A stretch of 64,000 nucleotides of DNA from Spiroplasma culicicola AES-1 (lineage in GTDB: Bacteria > Bacillota_I > Bacilli_A > Mycoplasmatales > Mycoplasmataceae). Positions 42,327 to 53,347 of the stretch are shown here, piece by piece (within the stretch, counting starts at the first letter, position 1; each line of letters opens with the position of its first letter). A program made the translations under genes and the position numbers. Where the stretch lies: assembly GCF_000565175.1 (NCBI RefSeq), contig NZ_CP006681.1, forward strand, positions 744,001 to 808,000, in the 5' to 3' direction. The notes under the pieces were generated by a model, which was not told the DNA's origin, did not search any database, and was given only the letters and a program-made list of their open reading frames with translations.

Positions 42327-42489
42327 AAAATTTGGAAATATTTGTTTTAAATTCTTATTATTTATTAAAAGCTCTGTTTCCAAATTTTTTTCATTATCTT
42401 AGAAACGCACTTTAATATCTAACCAGTTAAACAAGACTAAATATTGTAGTGCATCATCTTTCGTGATTTTTTAACTACAATGTGTTTCT
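42327..42489 (-). promoter_or_regulatory. Permease leader: three-way-junction fold plus terminator-like hairpin
   Basis: AGAAACGCA (42401-42409) pairs with TGTGTTTCT (42481-42489), enclosing ATTGTAGT/ACTACAAT (42443-42450 with 42474-42481) and AATATCTA/TAAATATT (42414-42421 with 42438-42445). Downstream AAAATTTGGAAA (42327-42338) pairs perfectly with TTTCCAAATTTT (42377-42388), followed by a T-rich stretch before the permease. This has the form of a sensing structure and expression platform. Confidence 0.55.
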
Positions 42490-42523
42490 TTAGTTCAACA
42501 TGTTTTAAATTAAAGTTGTACAT
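42437..42523 (-). CDS. 28-residue leader peptide of the amino-acid permease
   Basis: ATG at 42523 with SD AAGGGG 7 bases upstream, ending in TAG at 42437. The peptide begins MYNFNLKHVELKKH and continues IVVKKSRKMMHYNI, rich in Lys (7) and His (3). Its reading frame runs through the ATTGTAGT hairpin of the leader, so a translating or stalled ribosome would reshape the RNA. No homolog is known to me; that it is translated is inferred from SD and start. Confidence 0.5.
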   Translation of the reverse strand: MYNFNLKHVELKKHIVVKKSRKMMHYNI

Positions 42524-42637
42524 AGGTTTTCCCCTTAAAAATATCTTTTTTAATTATATATGGAAAATGCAAGATATTTTTAAAAAAATGAAAAAAAGTA
42601 ATTTTTAATTGACAATAACAATATTAGGGGTAAAAAT

Positions 42638-43036
42638 ATGAATGATAAATATACTATTGAATTTGATTTGACTATTATTTTAGAATTTGAAAATAATAAA
42701 ATTTTAAAATATCACTGAAAGAATTTAAATCAAAAACAACAACAATGATTTTTCATACTTTATAAATATTGTAATATAGATGATATTCAAAATCTTAATT
42801 TGGAAAATGCTATAATTAACAATAGCAATATAAATAAGCTAAAAAAGGATTTAGATATCTTGAAAATAATTGTAAATAAAAATTGTCCCGAACAATTAAA
42901 AGAAACACAGACTTCTATAATTAAATTAACTGATTTAATTAATAAGCAATCTAAAAAAATAATTGAATTAGAAAAACAAGTTAAGGAAATTAAAAAGTTA
43001 AAAGAACAAATTGAAATTCTAACTAAGAGAAATTAA
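42638..43036 (+). CDS. Small coiled-coil protein with the array-type leader
   Basis: A 132-residue protein. The N-terminal 50 residues are mixed (EFDLTIILEFENNKILKYHW), the rest is Lys/Ile/Glu-rich coiled coil ending EQIEILTKRN. Its leader (AATAACAATATTAGGGGTAAAAATATG) is nearly identical to that of the three array genes at 19.3-20.5 kb, although the protein body has diverged. Trp codons are TGA. Function unknown. Confidence 0.65.
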
Positions 43037-43070
43037 AAAAATCACATGAATATATTCATGTGATTTTTTT
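43035..43070 (+). terminator. Bidirectional terminator
   Basis: AAAAATCACATGAATATATTCATGTGATTTTT forms a long perfect stem with A/T runs on both sides, ending both the small gene and rpsO. Confidence 0.9.
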
Positions 43071-43089
43071 AATTTTATTAAACTTACAA

Positions 43090-43356
43090 TTATTTTCTTA
43101 ATCCTAATTTTTCAATAATTGCTTTATATCTGTTAACATCTTTTTTCAATAAGAAATTTAATAAGTGTCTTCTTTGAGCAACTTTTTTTAATAAACTTCT
43201 TCTTGAAGTAATATCTTTTTTATGAATATTTAAGTGTTCTGTTAAGTTAGCAATGTCAGTTGTCAATAAAGCGATTTGTACTTCAGCTTTACCTGTATCT
43301 TTGTCATTGTTTCCATGTTGTTTAATAATATCTGTTTTTTGTGATCTTGAAACCAT
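43090..43356 (-). CDS. rpsO: 30S ribosomal protein S15
   Basis: An 88-residue S15 of normal length with the family motifs [37 protein letters not shown] and [23 protein letters not shown] precedes the ATG. It binds 16S rRNA in the 30S platform. It is a single-gene unit with its own promoter. Confidence 0.98.
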   Translation of the reverse strand: MVSRSQKTDIIKQHGNNDKDTGKAEVQIALLTTDIANLTEHLNIHKKDITSRRSLLKKVAQRRHLLNFLLKKDVNRYKAIIEKLGLRK

Positions 43357-43461
43357 CGTTTAATTCTCCCTTTTAATTTTCAATTTGATTGAAAGTGTCT
43401 AAACAAAGTATAAATTTAAGGGTTAATAATTTATACAACGTAAAAACATCAATACTTAAAG

Positions 43462-43467
43462 ATTATA
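43462..43467 (-). promoter_or_regulatory. rpsO promoter, extended -10
   Basis: TGTGTATAAT on the minus strand, a TATAAT with a TG extension, about 105 bases upstream of rpsO. No consensus -35 is seen. It implies a leader of about 100 nt, long enough for S15 autoregulation, though no known S15-binding fold is recognised. Confidence 0.5.
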
Positions 43468-43520
43468 CACATTTTTAGTATCTTTGTTAAATTAAATTTT
43501 ATAAAAATTATCAAAATTTA

Positions 43521-43544
43521 AAAAACAGACTTAAATTTGTCTGT
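43521..43544 (-). terminator. Terminator after the DUF3137 gene
   Basis: ACAGAC pairs with GTCTGT around an 8-base loop, followed by TTTTTT on the minus strand, just after the TAA at 43550. Confidence 0.7.
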
Positions 43545-43549
43545 CTATT

Positions 43550-44590
43550 TTAATAGATACCTTCTAGATATTGGAAACAATCGGCAATTGCGCCAATATC
43601 ATTTATTACTTTTTTGGCAAAGTTATAAGTTGGTCCATGTTTTGATGATTTTGACATTTTATCAAAAACAGCAATTTGATTGGTTAATGTTTTTAAAGTG
43701 TAACCTTTATCAATGTTGTATTTTCCAATAACAAAATCATTATTAATTCCTAATCCTTTAAAATCTTTATTATCTAAATTCATCATTTTTTCAATCATTT
43801 TTGGTCTTAACAATTTTGCAGCTCTCAAATCTGTTGAATTTAAATTAATTTTAAATTTCTTATTGAATTCAATTGATTCAGTTTGAAATAATTTATCATT
43901 AGTTTTTCCTGGTAACACTTTAACTCCATTATAACTATTGTCAAATTTTGTATTTTCCATTGATAAATTATAAGTTGTTACATAATAATAAGTTGTTGTT
44001 GTTTGACTTTTTCCTTTTGAATCAGTGTAATGCCTTACAACAATACATTCAGTTGTAGGATTAACTTTAAAAAATAAATATTTATCTTCATACATCATTT
44101 CAATATGATTTTCATTATATTGATCTGTTAAAAAATCATATTGTTTTAGTCAATATTTTGGTTCTTCATAAAGACGAAAAATTGAATTAACATTTTTAAT
44201 TCTAGACAAAGATTTGAATTCAACTTTTTTAAATTCTCCACCTGTCAAATTATTTTTTTGATATAAACTAAATGCATTTTGATAAATTTTATTTCAATCT
44301 ACTCCATCAACTGCTAATGCAACTTTCTTTGAAGCCTTACGTGCAAGTCAATAGAAAATTAGTGTTGTAAGCACAGTTATTCCTGCAACTGCAAGACTAA
44401 TTTGAAGAAAAAGTAGATTTTCCAAAACTATTGATGATACAACTGCCATAATTATGGCAACTAATAATAAAACTAAACTTAGATATTTTAAGAGATTAAA
44501 TAGTTTATATTTCTTATAAGTTGCATCAAATTCAGGGTTGTCAATATTTTGCCTAATATCTGATGCAACTAATTTAATTGTATTTTCCAT
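43550..44590 (-). CDS. DUF3137-like membrane protein
   Basis: A 346-residue protein with two adjacent membrane helices near residues 33-53 and 60-82, then a large soluble domain including TTTTYYYVTTYNLSMEN. DUF3137 proteins are commonly encoded next to lemA, as here: the lemA-like gene lies immediately upstream. The function of the family is unknown. Confidence 0.7.
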
Positions 44591-44594
44591 CTAC

Positions 44595-45203
44595 TTAAAA
44601 TGAGATGTTTACATCTGCTCTTTCTTCTTCTGTAATTTCAAAGAAGAATTCTGTTTTTGCTTTCATTGCTTTTGCAATAACGTTATTTGGTCACCCAATA
44701 ATATATTGGTTATAATAACTTGCATTTGAATTATAAATTCTTCTTGATGCAGAAATATCCTCTTCAATATCTGTAATTGATGTCATTAAATTTTGAACTA
44801 GATCTGATGTTTTTAAATTTGGGTAATTTTCTAATTGAACTCCAATATTTTTCATAGTTTTATTCATTAATTTATCATTTTCCATCATTTGTTGAACTCC
44901 CCCACCCATTCTCATATTTACAATATGTGAATAAGTTGATTGTTCAAAAGAAATATTTGATTTAACTGCGTCAAGCAATTTAACTAAAGTATCTCTTCTT
45001 CTTTTTAACTGAATATCAATTCCAGATTCTGCCTCTGAAATTTTTGTTCTCATTCTTTTAATTTTGTTAACTTTAATAATATGTGCAATCAATGGAATAA
45101 TTAATATTCAAAATAAATATCAAAATAGCATTCCCAATGCTGAAGCTTTTACTGATTTGCCAGCATCTTTGTTTTGATCCATTTCTCTTCCTGGTGCTAT
45201 CAT
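44595..45203 (-). CDS. LemA-family membrane protein
   Basis: A 202-residue protein with a hydrophobic segment near residues 22-42 and a helical bundle with the LemA patterns QLKRRRDTLVKLLDAVK and ENYPNLKTSDLVQNLMTSI. Its stop is 4 bases before the DUF3137 start. An internal ATG at 45182 (MDQNKDAG) has SD AGGAAGAG very close and is an alternative start. Role unknown; LemA is thought to be a membrane or surface protein. Confidence 0.85.
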
Positions 45204-45247
45204 TTTGTAGTTCTCTCTTTCTAATTATACATAATTGATTATATTAA

Positions 45248-45277
45248 AAAAATTCCCATTTTTAGTGGGAATTTTTA
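45248..45277 (-). terminator. Terminator after the 61-residue protein gene
   Basis: AAATTCCCA / TGGGAATTT stem with T-rich flanks, between the lemA-like gene and the small gene upstream of it. Confidence 0.75.
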
Positions 45278-45300
45278 ATAAATTTTATCAAATATTGAAA

Positions 45301-45486
45301 TTATTTAGTTTTTTCAATCAAGATATCTAATTTATCATTGATTTGTTTTAATAATTCAATTAATGGTTTTTCAAAATTTTCGATTCTTCCATTATTTTGT
45401 CCAGCACCACCACTTGGTCTGTTACTTGAAAAACTTCTTCTTTGTCTATCTTGACCTCTGTTATTGTCAAATCCCATGTTTTTCAT
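45301..45486 (-). CDS. Small hypothetical protein (61 residues)
   Basis: A short protein with a low-complexity Arg/Asn/Gly-rich first half (DNNRGQDRQRRSFSSNR) and a helical second half (PLIELLKQINDKLDILIEKT). SD AGAAAGG is present; the ATG at 45477 has better spacing (11 bases) than the one at 45486. It has its own terminator. Nucleic-acid binding through the RGG-like part is possible but not shown. Confidence 0.5.
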   Translation of the reverse strand: MKNMGFDNNRGQDRQRRSFSSNRPSGGAGQNNGRIENFEKPLIELLKQINDKLDILIEKTK

Positions 45487-45573
45487 CACCTTTCTATAAT
45501 CAATTCTTTTAAAGGTAATAAAAATTATCTATCCACAATCAAAAGAGGCATCTATAAATCAACACCTGTATAA

Positions 45574-46260
45574 TTATATATTATTTTTAACGGTTTCAAA
45601 GTTTTTTTGTCATCAAATCATCGATTCTCTAAATCAAGCTGCAACTTCAGCTGCTTGCTCATTTGTTCTGTCAATATTTTGAAAATGAGACAATATTTTT
45701 CTTTGAAAAGTTGCATTTAATTCATCAAAATCAATTGGTTGATATTGATTATAAACTTTTAAAGCAGTACATATTTTTTGAATAATGACTTCATCAGTTT
45801 GCAAACCCATAGCAATCCCAGTTCATAATCACAAGATATAGACAAGATCATCATATCTGTGGCCAAGTCCTAATTTATCTCAATCAATAACTTTATTAAT
45901 ATTGTCATAATCATCAAAAACAACATTTAATGGGTTTAAATCATTGTGACTTAAAATATGGCCAAATTCTTTGAGACAAACTTGTTGAAAATCAACTAAA
46001 AAATTGACAATATTTTTGATTTTTAAATTACTACAAATGGCTTGTTCTTCTCCATCAACTCCAGGAATAAATTCTAGGATTTGATAACCATCACTAAAAC
46101 CATAATGGATTGGAATATATCTAAAACCAAGTTTATTTAATCTTTTTTGAAAATATAAAGTACAAGCTTTAATATTTTTAAATTCTTTAAATAACTTACC
46201 ATCTTTTTTTATGATTTTTTTTCCAGATTGGCCTAATTCAAAGGTATTTGATTCGCTCAT
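45574..46260 (-). CDS. LicA/choline kinase-like phosphotransferase
   Basis: A 228-residue kinase of the aminoglycoside phosphotransferase/choline kinase fold. It has the catalytic loop SHNDLNPLNVVFDD and the metal-binding KVIDWDKLG. Shorter than most family members, but the motifs are complete. The substrate may be choline, ethanolamine or a sugar. Trp codons are TGA. Confidence 0.8.
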
Positions 46261-46311
46261 TTAAATTACTCCAATCTATTTTCACTACTTATTTTAATAT
46301 AAAACAAAAAA

Positions 46312-46337
46312 AATAATACAAATTACTTTGTATTATT
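46312..46337 (-). terminator. Terminator overlapping the chitinase stop
   Basis: AATAATACAAA / TTTGTATTATT stem followed by TTTTTTTTG on the minus strand; the stem includes the stop codon. Confidence 0.7.
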
Positions 46338-47439
46338 CTTGTCCGTGAGTTTGATCATATCATGATGCAAAACTTCAACGTTTAAAATAAGTTGAACTAT
46401 ATCAGTCTCAAGATATTGTTCCTTCAAAATTATCATAGTTTAATGCTCAAGTCATTAAACCTTTGGTATAAATTTCATCTTCAACTAACATTTCATATGA
46501 TTCAATGATTGATTCTTGACTAGCAGCTCCTCTTCCTGCAGGTTCATTTGTAGCTGCACCCATTACAAATCTCTCTGGGTCAATTAAATAAAAATCATTT
46601 TTTGGACTGTAAGTTGTTGTCATATATTTTGTCATTAAATAAAAAAAATCACTTCTTAATTCTACATTATCATTTTCAACTATGTAATATGGAGTAAGTC
46701 CCAAATTTGTAGCTTCAGTTGGTTCAACGTATGGTCCAAATGCTCACCCGTTATAAAATTGGGGATTAATTCAGTCATAATAATCATCTAATTCTTTTAA
46801 AAAAGGAATATATGAACCTCCACTTGTTTCTGTACTATTTTTTAAATAAGGCATTTCAGGTGCCATAGTTATATAAAAATTGCGACCTTCAGCAGCTCAT
46901 TCATTTTTAATTTCTTTTAATACTTGAGAAGTTACAAGTTGACTCTCACGATCTGCAAGGCAATCTCCTTCTCAATCAATATCTAAACCATCTAAATTAT
47001 ATTCATTAATAACTTTTAAGATTGTTTGTTTTAATTCGTCTTTTTGATTCATTTTAAAACGCATTTTATTTCCAGTGGCTCCACCCATTGAAATTAAAAC
47101 TTTATGTCCTAAAGAGTGTTGATATTCAATTCCAGCAATTAATGCCTCTTTACTAATCCCATAATATTCAAATACAGGCATTTGATATGCTTCTTTTGAA
47201 TATAAAAATGATAAATTAATCACATTATAACTTGAATGAATTTCTTCTAATTTTGGTACTTCTTGATAAGCTCCACCTCAATCATATCAATAACCTACTA
47301 AGACTTTATCCATATCACCAGGAACAACTGGTGGAGGAGTTGGTTTTAAAGGTTTTTCACCTCCAAAACAAGATACAACATTATTTGTAGCAATTACTGG
47401 TAGAAAAGTTGCACTCATTGTATATAAAAGTTTTTTCAT
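46333..47439 (-). CDS. GH18 chitinase-like lipoprotein
   Basis: A 368-residue protein. A lipoprotein signal peptide ends at the lipobox VVSC (Cys24), followed by a Pro-rich linker (KPTPPPVVPG). The GH18 barrel has KVLISMGGATG and the catalytic motif DGLDIDWE (150-157) with the acid Glu157, then YDWINPQFYNG. All catalytic residues are present. It is likely a surface enzyme cutting chitin or GlcNAc-linked glycans, fitting an insect-associated life, and could supply the GlcNAc-type PTS. SD AGGGGGG precedes the ATG. Confidence 0.9.
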
Positions 47440-47515
47440 ATTAAGCCCCCCTAATAATATAATTTTAAATGTAATAGTTGCAGACTACAACACACGAAAA
47501 ATGTTATAAAAAAAA

Positions 47516-47534
47516 ATAGCTATTTTGTAGCTAT
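47516..47534 (-). terminator. Terminator overlapping the methyltransferase stop
   Basis: ATAGCTA-CAAAA-TAGCTAT followed by TTTTTTTT on the minus strand; the TAG stop lies in the stem. Confidence 0.6.
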
Positions 47535-48254
47535 AAAAGTAATGGTTTTAAGGTTCAAAACACGTGAATTATTATAATTTTTAATAATTTCAACTTTTTT
47601 AAATCCAATTTGTTCTAAAATAGTTTTAAATTCTTTAACCCCATATCAATTTAATTTAAAATTTTGAGTTTCTACAATTTTATTATCAATAATATAGTTA
47701 ATTTTATTAATTGTATATTGGTCATATCAATTAATTTCTTGACTGTAGTTTTTAACAGTTAAATTAAGATCATTAATTTTGTGTTCCATTATATGTTCAC
47801 TACCTGCTTTAAAATCAACTGGCATTATTAAATCTAAAGCAATTTGGCCTTCAGATTGTAAACTTGTATAAAAATTACTTAGCACTTGAATTGCTTTTTG
47901 CCTTGTTTCTAATAAGTTAAAACTAGCATTGGGCATAATTATACATTCAAATTCATTTTCTTTTTTAAAGTCAACTAAATCACAACAAATTAACTCACAC
48001 TTTAGATTATTTTTATCTAAATTATTTTGACATAATTCTAACATTTCTTTAGATTTATCAACTCCAATTATATTAACTTTATATTTTAGAAATCCAATTA
48101 GCATACGTCCATTGCCAACACCAGCTTCTAGAACTTTACCTTCAATTGGCAATACCAATTGCTTATAAAATTCAATATCTCCATCAACACTAGTTCCTGG
48201 AGGCTTTGTTGTATCATACAATAAGCTACTATAAGTTTGATATTTATTTTCCAT
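47520..48254 (-). CDS. SAM-dependent class I methyltransferase
   Basis: A 244-residue protein with motif I VLEAGVGNGRMLIGF, motif II IIGVDKSKEML and post-I IIMPNASFNLL. The ATG at 48254 has GGGG about 10 bases upstream. The substrate is not identifiable; it stands alone between terminators. Confidence 0.85.
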
Positions 48255-48296
48255 AATTAAAATACCCCTTTTAAAAGTAATAAAATTATACAAAAA

Positions 48297-48319
48297 AACT
48301 TGTACAGAATGTACAAGTT
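48297..48319 (-). terminator. Terminator after mtnN
   Basis: AACTTGTACA-GAA-TGTACAAGTT, a 10-bp stem with a 3-base loop, then TTTTTTTG on the minus strand. Confidence 0.85.
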
Positions 48320-48332
48320 AAAATTATTATAT

Positions 48333-49010
48333 TTATTTTTTAATTGATAAGTATTTTATTAAAATTTGTGCCAGTTTTTGACTAGCATTCATTAAAATAT
48401 TTTTAAATTGGAATTCGTTTGAGGGACGTGATAATGTATCACTTACAATTTTAAGTGCAGCAATTGGTTTATTCAATAAATATGCTGAATGAAAGAAAGC
48501 AGCGCATTCCATGTCAACAACATCGATTTGATCATTAATATTATCGATTAACTCTTCTTTTTTTACAAAAGAGTTAATAAATATATCACTTGATGCAATA
48601 TTTGCATTATTGATGTCTAAGTTATTAATTGGGGAAATTATTTCTTCTTTTAGAGTTGAGTTCGTTTCAAAGAATAAGGGCATCTTGGGGATTTGTCCGT
48701 ATTCATAACCAAAGCCAGTTGCATTTGCGCAACTATAATACGCTTTATTAATAAGAAGTACATCAAGTGATTGATATTTTTCACTAATACATCCAACTAA
48801 ACCTGCATTGATGTAAGAATTGATGTCATAGTTAAAGTTCATATATGTGAGACAAACACTCGCATTAACTAAACCAATTCCACTAATTGCAATTAGGACA
48901 TTATCTGTTTGATATATTTTGAAGGGTTTTTCACAAATTTTCTTGGCATTAATTGATTCAATTAATACACTTGCTTCGTCTTCCATGGCAAAAAGTAGAC
49001 AAATATTCAT
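48333..49010 (-). CDS. mtnN: 5'-methylthioadenosine/S-adenosylhomocysteine nucleosidase
   Basis: A 225-residue nucleosidase with the start ICLLFAMEDEA, ISGIGLVNASVCLTY and the catalytic region VVDMECAAFFHSAY, plus KIVSDTLSRPS. SD GGAGG stands 7 bases before the ATG. It removes the toxic by-products of SAM-dependent methylation. It follows the nadD-yqeK fusion by 2 bases and so is co-transcribed with it. Confidence 0.93.
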   Translation of the reverse strand: MNICLLFAMEDEASVLIESINAKKICEKPFKIYQTDNVLIAISGIGLVNASVCLTYMNFNYDINSYINAGLVGCISEKYQSLDVLLINKAYYSCANATGFGYEYGQIPKMPLFFETNSTLKEEIISPINNLDINNANIASSDIFINSFVKKEELIDNINDQIDVVDMECAAFFHSAYLLNKPIAALKIVSDTLSRPSNEFQFKNILMNASQKLAQILIKYLSIKK

Positions 49011-49012
49011 GA

Positions 49013-50110
49013 TTATTCCTCCGTTACTCAAGTTGAGTATGCTTCTAATAATTTAGAACCTATATTTTGAGAGCCGTGTTTTGTTACTGCAATATCATAT
49101 TGCTGCTTTAATAAAGCAATAAAACCTGATTTTAAATCAGAATACACTAACGATCTAAATTTTTCAACTCCAGGATAATTTCTTTCAACAGAAATTTTAT
49201 CTGCACAAAAAACAATCATATCTAGAGTTGTCATATTTTTATCACCAACTGTATGCTTATAGATTGCATCAATTATTTCACGATCACTAAATAATCAGTC
49301 GTGTTCGATGTGAAAAGCACCAGCATAGCTGTGTCAAACAGGTTTTGGTTCATTTAAAAGCGATGAATCATATTTAGCAATTATTGCTTTTAATTCTTCT
49401 TCACTTCATTTTTTGGCAACATCATGAAGTGTTCCTGCGATTAATGCTTTATTCAAATCATAATTATTCAAATTAGCAATCATTAAAGCTTGTTGACCAA
49501 CATTCAATGAATGAAAATAACGTTCTTCATCCATTTTTGACTCTAATCGTTCATGTAAATACATTAATTTAGAATTAATATAATCATTAACTGATTTGAT
49601 TTGTAAATTTAAATCCTCTAAGTTTCGAATTTTTGTAGAACTTAAATGATTATTTTCAAACTCAAATGTCTCTAAATTGTATTTTTGAACTATGGTTTGA
49701 TTAAATTCTTGATGTCGTAAAAAAACTTTAAAGTTGATAATAGTTATTAATTCTTGAAAATGATCTCATTTCTCAAAATTGTCCAATTGATCTGAACCCA
49801 TAATAAAGGAAAATGAGTATTGTGGATATTGTTTTTGCATGTAACAAACTGTGTCATATGTATAACTTTTTTCAAACTTACGAATTTCATAAGTTTCGAC
49901 TTTAACATAATCTAATCCTTTAATCGCAAGTTCAATCATTTCAAGTCTTTGATTAACACTTGAACTTGAAATTGTTTTAAAAGGATTAACATATGCAGGT
50001 ATTATTCAAACTTGATCAAAACCAAGTTTTTCATAACATGCTTTAATTATATTAATATGATCTGTATGAATGGGGTCAAAGCTTCCACCAAATAAAGCTA
50101 CTTTAATCAT
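49013..50110 (-). CDS. nadD: NadD-YqeK fusion: nicotinate-nucleotide adenylyltransferase with HD domain
   Basis: A 365-residue two-domain protein. The N-terminal 190 residues are NadD (GGSFDPIHTDH at 8-18; LSSTKIR), making NaAD from NaMN and ATP. The C-terminal part is a YqeK-type HD hydrolase (HSLNVGQQAL, GTLHDVAK, FCADKISVERNYPG), a family reported to cleave symmetric dinucleotides such as Ap4A. In most Firmicutes these are neighbouring genes; the fusion is known in Mollicutes. It overlaps the HAD phosphatase gene by 8 bases. Confidence 0.93.
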
Positions 50111-50969
50111 CGTTTTGGGGGTGCGATAATGTTTGAAGATACTTTCCAACACCATTGCTGTAAATATCTTCTAATATTTTGCTAGCCACTTGTTTAGTTT
50201 TTTCAACACCATTTGCAACAACACATCCATTTTTAAATTGAGCAACCATTTCATAATCATTATTATTGTCACCAATTGGATGGATTTCATCTAACTCGAC
50301 ATTCATGATTTCAGCTCATTTTTCTAGTCCTGTTGCTTTATTAACATTATTGTTCATTGCATCAACAAATATTCTCTCATTCATATGAGTTATTGGACAA
50401 TTAAGTTTTAGATCATTCAAGAATTTAGTTGTTTTTTCAACTAATGATTCACTTCCAGTGGTTGGAAATGAGAACAAAAATTTAAAAGGTTTGTGGATTT
50501 CATTCATAGCACTCATTTTAAATTGCTCAAAATCTGGATAAATTTCACAATTTGGCTGTAAGTTTCTTTCCAAATCTTTATAGGCTTCTTTGTAGTAGTT
50601 AATTCTTTCTGAAGTTTCAAGTCCAATTAAGGCTTTTGCAGAATAATAGATTAAATCAAGATTATTTGCTAAAGCAAAATCAAAGATTTTTTCACAAATA
50701 TCTTTCTCTATTATGCTTTGATATAAAACCTTTTGAGTAATTGGGTCGATAATAACTGCTCCATTAGCTCCAATAATTGGCAAGGTAACATGTAGTTGGT
50801 TGATATAAAGTTTTGATGTTTCAAACAACCTACCAGTTACAATAAAAAACTTTGAACCGCTTTTTTCTTGATAATTTAGAATATCTGCTATTGTTTCATC
50901 TAAGATTTTAAAATCTTCATTTTTCACAATAGTTCCATCAAGATCGCTTGCAATATATGGATATGCCAT
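50103..50969 (-). CDS. Cof-type HAD phosphatase
   Basis: A 288-residue HAD hydrolase with motif I ASDLDGTIV (7-15), motif II FFIVTGRLF, the conserved Lys in NKATGLEKW and motif IV IGDNNNDYEM. Members act on sugar phosphates, FMN or other small phosphates. It precedes nadD with an ATGATTAA overlap, suggesting a link to nucleotide or cofactor metabolism. Confidence 0.92.
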
Positions 50970-51029
50970 AATGAATATCTCTCCTATTAATTTTTGATTT
51001 CATATATATATTAACACCAAATCAAAAAA

Positions 51030-51053
51030 ATAACCCCACGAGTGAGATTATTT
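51030..51053 (-). terminator. Terminator after the 570-residue protein gene
   Basis: AATAATCTCA-CTCG-TGGGGTTATT stem (with G-U pairs) followed by TTTTTTT on the minus strand, overlapping the TAA. Confidence 0.65.
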
Positions 51054-52760
51054 TTTGTATATAAAACTTGTTAGGAAGAATTCAATTGTTGAATAATCTA
51101 CAACATAAATATCATATTCTTCAGTTTCAATTTTAGGATTTACTTCTAAAACATCATTAACAATTAAAACAACTGAAATTTTGGCATCCTTTGGTAAACC
51201 CATTTGTTTCTTAATTTTTTTTAAATCTTTTGCAAATAATGAATATCGATTTTTAACAATTCGATCCAATAAATTTCCAGGTCCCACTGAAGTTTTTAAG
51301 GAATTTCGATAAATATCTCACATTAATGGTGAATCTTTAAAAAAGTTATTAAAGAAAAAGAAACAGTTTTCTGCATTTTTTTCATATGCAATTGCATCAA
51401 CTAATAGATTTGCTTTTTTATCTCGACTTCTGTTTGCAAAATAAGGTACATCTTCAGGATTAAAAATGTTGATAACAGCAAAGCGTTTTGCTAGTTTTTG
51501 TAATGATGTATTTAACATATCGTGCATTTTATCAATTACAAGTTCATGCATTTTATTTCTAATTGGACTATCAAATAACATATATTCTTCTTGAGATTTA
51601 ATTGCCATTCAAATAATTTCGGGATATCCCATAACAAAGAAACGTCTTTGACTATCATTAAAACCAATTAATGGTCTTTTGTAAATTCCTATTTCATAAA
51701 AGTCGTTTAAAACATCAGTTGTGTGAAAAGTCATATTATAGAAAATTGAATTTTTAATAATTTCTTCTAATAAATCATTGTTTACTTTTTCACCCAATGC
51801 TTTTTGAACTGTTTCAAAAAGGTTTGTCATATAACCTTGATAATCATAAAAATTATAGTATTCAAAAGAAAAAACTAGTTTATCTAAAACATTAAAATAA
51901 TCTCGTAAATTAATAATTTTATTAAAAGGTACAGCATCTAATAGGTCAGTCTTTGTATCTTTAATATTTTGTTTTAAGTCAGGATCAACTCACAATTTAT
52001 AGTCATCAATTCTTGCTCTTCTTTTTTTCTCTTCATCATGTTCTTTAAGTGCAAATAATTCTTCAAAGTTTAATGGGTTTAAAACATTTTTGCGAATTGT
52101 AACATGTTGTTCAGTTTGGGGATCTAATGACAAATGATAATCGCGAATATCTTTTGCTTGTTTAACATAAGCATAAACTCAAATTAACATAAAGATATCT
52201 TTATAAACTTTTAAATCATAAATTTTGCGATCAATGTAGTCATCCATTTTTGAAAAGAATGTCAACATTTCTTCATTATTTTTAATAAAAACATAACTTC
52301 ATGCTGATAATGATTCATAAAAAGTTCTTAAACTTTTTAAGTATAAACGATAGTTATATTTTTCTTCTCCAAATTTATAAACTCTTAAATCAACAGAAAA
52401 ATTAGCTTTGTTTGCAGTTGAAAGTAAAACAAATTCTTGAGCTATTAAACGTGCTCCTAAATAAATCATTGAAGCCACATATGCTCTTCCTGATTGAATT
52501 GTTTTTTCATCAAAAATTTTAATAAATCCAGCTTTTGCATCACGAATATTTGATGAATAGAACTCAAATCTTTCAAAGATCATTTGTTCAAGTTCAAGCA
52601 TATATGAACCCATTCGATTTGAATTTTGTTCTAATGCTTCAAACATTTTAATAATATCTTCTGGTTCAATGCCAAAATAATCAAAATAATTTAATTGATC
52701 ATCAAAATCATAGAAATCACCACGTCCAGAAAGTTTTTGGAAAAAACGTTCTACTGCCAC
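51048..52760 (-). CDS. Large conserved hypothetical protein, soluble
   Basis: A 570-residue soluble, largely helical protein with many aromatic residues. No membrane segment or catalytic motif is apparent. The GTG at 52760 is chosen as start because GAGGTG stands 7 bases upstream; the other in-frame GTG is part of that SD. Trp codons are TGA. It lies upstream of the HAD-nadD-mtnN group but behind a terminator. No family is recognised. Confidence 0.6.
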
Positions 52761-52850
52761 ATCAAACACCTCACTTAGTACATAGATTATACCTTATTTT
52801 TGCCTATTTTTAAAGACCTAGTATTGCTACAAAATTGCATAGAATAAATA

Positions 52851-52878
52851 AAAAACTATATTTACATATAGTTTTTTT
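52851..52878 (-). terminator. Bidirectional terminator
   Basis: AAAAACTATAT-TTAC-ATATAGTTTTTTT, a strong A/T hairpin after the small hydrophobic gene at 52904-53086. Confidence 0.8.
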
Positions 52879-52903
52879 GCATTAAAATTTTAAAATTTAC
52901 ATA

Positions 52904-53086
52904 TTACTTAGAACTCAAAAATCCACCTTTTGGGAATAATAAATATAATAATCCTGGAATAATAAAGAAAATTAATAATAATACTAAAGTTGCTATTTTA
53001 TGTCCTGGATGTAATAATCAATAAATTATTCCTGGAATAATTCCCAACAATAATAAGATCAAAGTCAGTACTCATCATCTTTGCAT
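52904..53086 (-). CDS. Small hydrophobic protein (60 residues), two membrane helices
   Basis: Two membrane helices, each ending in an IIPG-type turn (LLLGIIPGIIYWLL and FFIIPGLLYLLF), arranged as an internal duplication joined by HPGHK. Two Trp in a row are TGA TGA. SD AGGAGCC stands before the ATG and a strong terminator follows, so it is a real single-gene unit. It resembles YqaE/PMP3-like small membrane proteins in size and pattern, but I do not claim membership. Confidence 0.6.
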
Positions 53087-53347
53087 ATTTTTTGGCTCCT
53101 TTCATGCTTGTTGAAAGCTATTTTTTATTGTAATAAATAATCAAAGTAATAGCAATTTTTTCAAAGAATTTCTAAGTTTTTATCAAATGAACAATTACTT
53201 TTTTCAAAAATTAGTACTAAAATAAAAATAATAACAATTATTAACTAAGTAAATATTTTAAACGAGGTATCATTGCTATGATAATTACTAATAAAAATAT
53301 TAGTTTTCAAACTATTTGTAGAGTGATATAATTGGAGATAAAAATAG

